Origin: Candidatus Sumerlaeota bacterium
GTDB taxonomy: Bacteria > Sumerlaeota > Sumerlaeia > MWCT01
Length of the DNA: 8,028 nt
Assembly (NCBI GenBank): GCA_026398545.1
Contig: JAPLSR010000193.1
Location: 1 to 8,028, forward strand
Direction of reading: 5' to 3'
This document shows positions 6,510-8,028 of the stretch, one piece after another; position 1 is the first letter of the stretch, and the number at the start of each line of letters is the position of its first letter. Below the pieces are notes generated by a model. It worked only from the letters and a program-made list of their open reading frames with translations. It was not told the origin of the DNA and ran no database searches. A program made the position numbers and the translations under genes.

Positions 6510-7370
6510 TCAGTGCCAGCCGCTTTTCCGCATGACTTTGAACAGGGCGAGGAATTGTTCAAAGGGGACTCTTTCCGCGCGGGAGCAAGGGTCAATCCCC
6601 GCCTCCCCAAGGCACATGCCGACCATATCCTTTGAAATCTTGCCTCCCATGGCGCTCATGAGGGAATTTAGTATAATCTTGCGCCTCTGAGAAAAGGCGG
6701 CATCCAGAAGTTTGAAGAATTGTCTTCTCGTTTCGGGGTCAAAGATGCTTTCCTTGCGCGGAGTAAAGAGGATGATGGCGGAATCCACCCTGGGAGCAGG
6801 ATGGAAATTATGGCGGGGGACGACTTTCAGGAGTGTGGCATTGCTGAAGTAATGCACCTTGAGCGTGATGGCGCTTGTGGTGCGATGCCCCGACGATGCC
6901 GCCAGCCTCATAGCCACCTCTTTCTGCACCATCAGCACCATCCGCCGGAAGGCTGTGCCCTCCTCCATAATCCTCATGATGAGAGGTGTGGTGATGTAAA
7001 AAGGGATATTGCCTGCTATGACAAGGTCGCGCGCCTCCTTCAGGACAGGCATCTCCCCCGGATTCATATCCATGATATTCTGATAGATGAAATCTATGTT
7101 TTGATGGTGAATCATAAGACGGAGATGGAATATGCGATACTGCTCATCGAGTTCCACGGCGACCACCTTTTTTGCCCTTGATGCAAGTTGCTCCGTAAGG
7201 TTGCCGATGCCGGCGCCAATCTCAAGCACAGTCGTTTCCGGCGTCAGGTCGCATGAGTCTGCAATAAAATGGAGCGTCTCCCGGTCTTTCAGGATACGCT
7301 GACCAAGCCGCTTCTTGAGGCGGAGGACAGGTGGCGGAGAATCTGACGTCTCGTGTCTCTTGTGTCTCAT
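6510..7370 (-). CDS. rsmA: 16S rRNA (adenine(1518)-N(6)/adenine(1519)-N(6))-dimethyltransferase (KsgA/RsmA)
   Basis: Dimethylates two adjacent adenines in the 3' hairpin of 16S rRNA using S-adenosylmethionine, as a late check on 30S subunit assembly. The 286 residues fit the family (about 270-290). Visible motifs are KKRLGQRILKD at 19-29 (family 'LGQ.fL.d'), the SAM loop VLEIGAGIGNLT at 48-59, the acidic ribose-binding strand AVELDE at 71-76, and the adenine-binding motif NIPFYITTPLI at 121-131. VQKEVAMRLA follows at 148-157 and FHPAPRVDSAII at 189-200. The C-terminal domain has LLDAAFSQRRKIILNSL (221-237) and RAERVPFEQFLAL (264-276). The family segment 'YGRLSV' is replaced by a stretch reading HRTTSAITL, and motif IV reads NIPF rather than the common NLPY, which is within known variation. 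The ATG overlaps the pdxA stop in an ATGA arrangement and has only a weak ribosome binding site, so coupled translation is likely. A paralogous Erm role is improbable given this context. Confidence 0.95.
   Translation of the reverse strand: MRHKRHETSDSPPPVLRLKKRLGQRILKDRETLHFIADSCDLTPETTVLEIGAGIGNLTEQLASRAKKVVAVELDEQYRIFHLRLMIHHQNIDFIYQNIMDMNPGEMPVLKEARDLVIAGNIPFYITTPLIMRIMEEGTAFRRMVLMVQKEVAMRLAASSGHRTTSAITLKVHYFSNATLLKVVPRHNFHPAPRVDSAIILFTPRKESIFDPETRRQFFKLLDAAFSQRRKIILNSLMSAMGGKISKDMVGMCLGEAGIDPCSRAERVPFEQFLALFKVMRKSGWH
7367..7370 (-). other. ATGA stop/start overlap coupling pdxA to rsmA
   Basis: The rsmA ATG (7370-7368) and the pdxA TGA (7369-7367) share an ATGA. The rsmA start lacks a good Shine-Dalgarno sequence (nearest AGGA is about 14 nt upstream), so re-initiation by ribosomes finishing pdxA is the likely source of translation. 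Confidence 0.8.
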
Positions 7371-8028
7371 GGTTGCGTCTTTATCCTGTTTTTTGTGAGA
7401 AAGACGGCAAGCCTGATTGCCGCCTTAAGACTCTCCGGACTGGCAACCCCCTTTCCGGCAATGTCAAATCCCGTGCCATGGTCAACGGAGGTCCGGATGA
7501 AAGGGAGACCCATGGTCACATTGACGCCGTCATGGAAGGCAAGTGTCTTTACCGGTATCAGCCCCTGGTCATGATACATGGCAAGAATGGCGTCAAAGTC
7601 ACCCTTCAACATGCGAAGGAATAAGGTGTCCGCCGGGAAGGGACCGTCAGAATCGATGCCTTCAAGGCGCGCCTTCTCAATTGCGGGGCGGACAATCCGG
7701 CTTTCCTCATCCCCGAACATCCCCCCTTCACCTGCGTGGGGATTAATGCCGCAGACCCCTATGTGCGGGTGCGGTATGCCAAAATAGGGGATGAATTCAT
7801 GAAGGAGGCGCAGTTTTTCAAGGATGACATCTTCCGTGATGAGTTCGGGCACATCCTTCAGTGGTGCATGAATGGTGGCGAGTGCGACGCGGAGTCCACC
7901 GCCGCATAAAAGCATGGCAAATCTCTTTGTCCCTGTGAGATGAGCAAGATATTCCGTGTGACCCGGAAAGGCAAAGCCGGCGGCGTGCATTGCCTCCTTG
8001 TGAATAGGGGCTGTGCAGATGGCGTCAC
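7367..8028 (-). CDS. pdxA: 4-hydroxythreonine-4-phosphate dehydrogenase, partial (5' end beyond right window edge)
   Basis: PdxA oxidises 4-phosphohydroxy-L-threonine, leading to 3-amino-2-oxopropyl phosphate in the DXP-dependent pyridoxal phosphate pathway; it is cytosolic, NAD- and divalent-metal-dependent. The last 219 codons are visible, with the first complete codon at 8026-8024. The reading frame stays open to the edge, so roughly a third of the usual 330 residues is missing. Motifs in order are DAICTAPIHKEA, FPGHTEYLA, CGGGLRVALATIHAPL, GINPHAGEGGMFGDEE, MYHDQGLIPVK, and VNVTMGLPFIRTSVDHGTGFDIAGKG. The three metal-binding histidines of the family (in GHTE, the 'tH.PL' strand and YHDQG) are all present, at visible residues 23, 53 and 152. 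An ATG at 7988-7990 is internal, not the start, because conserved PdxA sequence continues upstream of it. The stop TGA overlaps the rsmA ATG, matching the pdxA-rsmA neighbourhood known from E. coli. Confidence 0.95.
   Translation of the reverse strand, partial: DAICTAPIHKEAMHAAGFAFPGHTEYLAHLTGTKRFAMLLCGGGLRVALATIHAPLKDVPELITEDVILEKLRLLHEFIPYFGIPHPHIGVCGINPHAGEGGMFGDEESRIVRPAIEKARLEGIDSDGPFPADTLFLRMLKGDFDAILAMYHDQGLIPVKTLAFHDGVNVTMGLPFIRTSVDHGTGFDIAGKGVASPESLKAAIRLAVFLTKNRIKTQP

Noticed and set aside
6720..7181. Open frame of 153 codons on the plus strand inside rsmA
   Set aside because: Antisense to well-supported RsmA; composition is rich in His/Arg/Cys as expected for a shadow frame.
7988..7999. 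Strong AAGGAGG just before an internal ATG of pdxA, suggesting a short PdxA form
   Set aside because: The spacing is only two bases, too tight for efficient initiation, and the bases simply encode the conserved Lys-Glu-Ala of PdxA.
1..8028. CRISPR, tRNA/rRNA, insertion sequence, attachment site or origin
   Set aside because: No repeated spacer pattern, cloverleaf, rRNA motif, transposase or terminal inverted repeats were seen on either strand.

Overview
This window looks like core chromosome from a diderm (Gram-negative) bacterium. It encodes apolipoprotein N-acyltransferase and a TolC-type outer membrane protein, both of which presuppose an outer membrane. Base composition is moderate and nothing marks a phage, transposon, CRISPR array, rRNA or tRNA. 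The phylum cannot be fixed from the sequence. The DUF5009/NagX-type membrane protein and the divergence of the housekeeping proteins would fit an uncultured lineage of the Planctomycetota/Verrucomicrobiota type or a candidate phylum, but that is an inference only.

Layout. There are three transcription units. (1) Positions 1-2539, minus strand: a TolC-family outer membrane efflux protein followed 40 nt later by lnt, whose 3' part lies beyond the left edge. (2) Positions 2790-6022, plus strand, divergent from unit 1: a large GT-C-type membrane glycosyltransferase whose stop codon overlaps by one base the start of a DUF5009/HGSNAT-like membrane acyltransferase. (3) Positions 6158-8028, minus strand, convergent with unit 2: pdxA (5' part beyond the right edge), rsmA/ksgA (start overlaps the pdxA stop by 4 nt) and, 85 nt on, a small HU/IHF-type DNA-binding protein. 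The pdxA-rsmA neighbourhood is also seen in Enterobacteria.

How the genes may work together. Units 1 and 2 are both envelope-directed: export through the outer membrane, N-acylation of lipoproteins, and a tightly coupled pair that could transfer a sugar from a lipid carrier and acetylate a glycan at the cytoplasmic membrane. Unit 3 is housekeeping: pyridoxal phosphate synthesis, 16S rRNA dimethylation and nucleoid binding. The most interesting item is the coupled GT-C plus DUF5009 pair, a plausible two-gene envelope-glycan glycosylation/acetylation module whose substrate is unknown. I found no strong evidence for a wholly new system.

No gene-free stretch exceeds about 300 bases. The longest is the 250-nt divergent intergenic region between 2540 and 2789.
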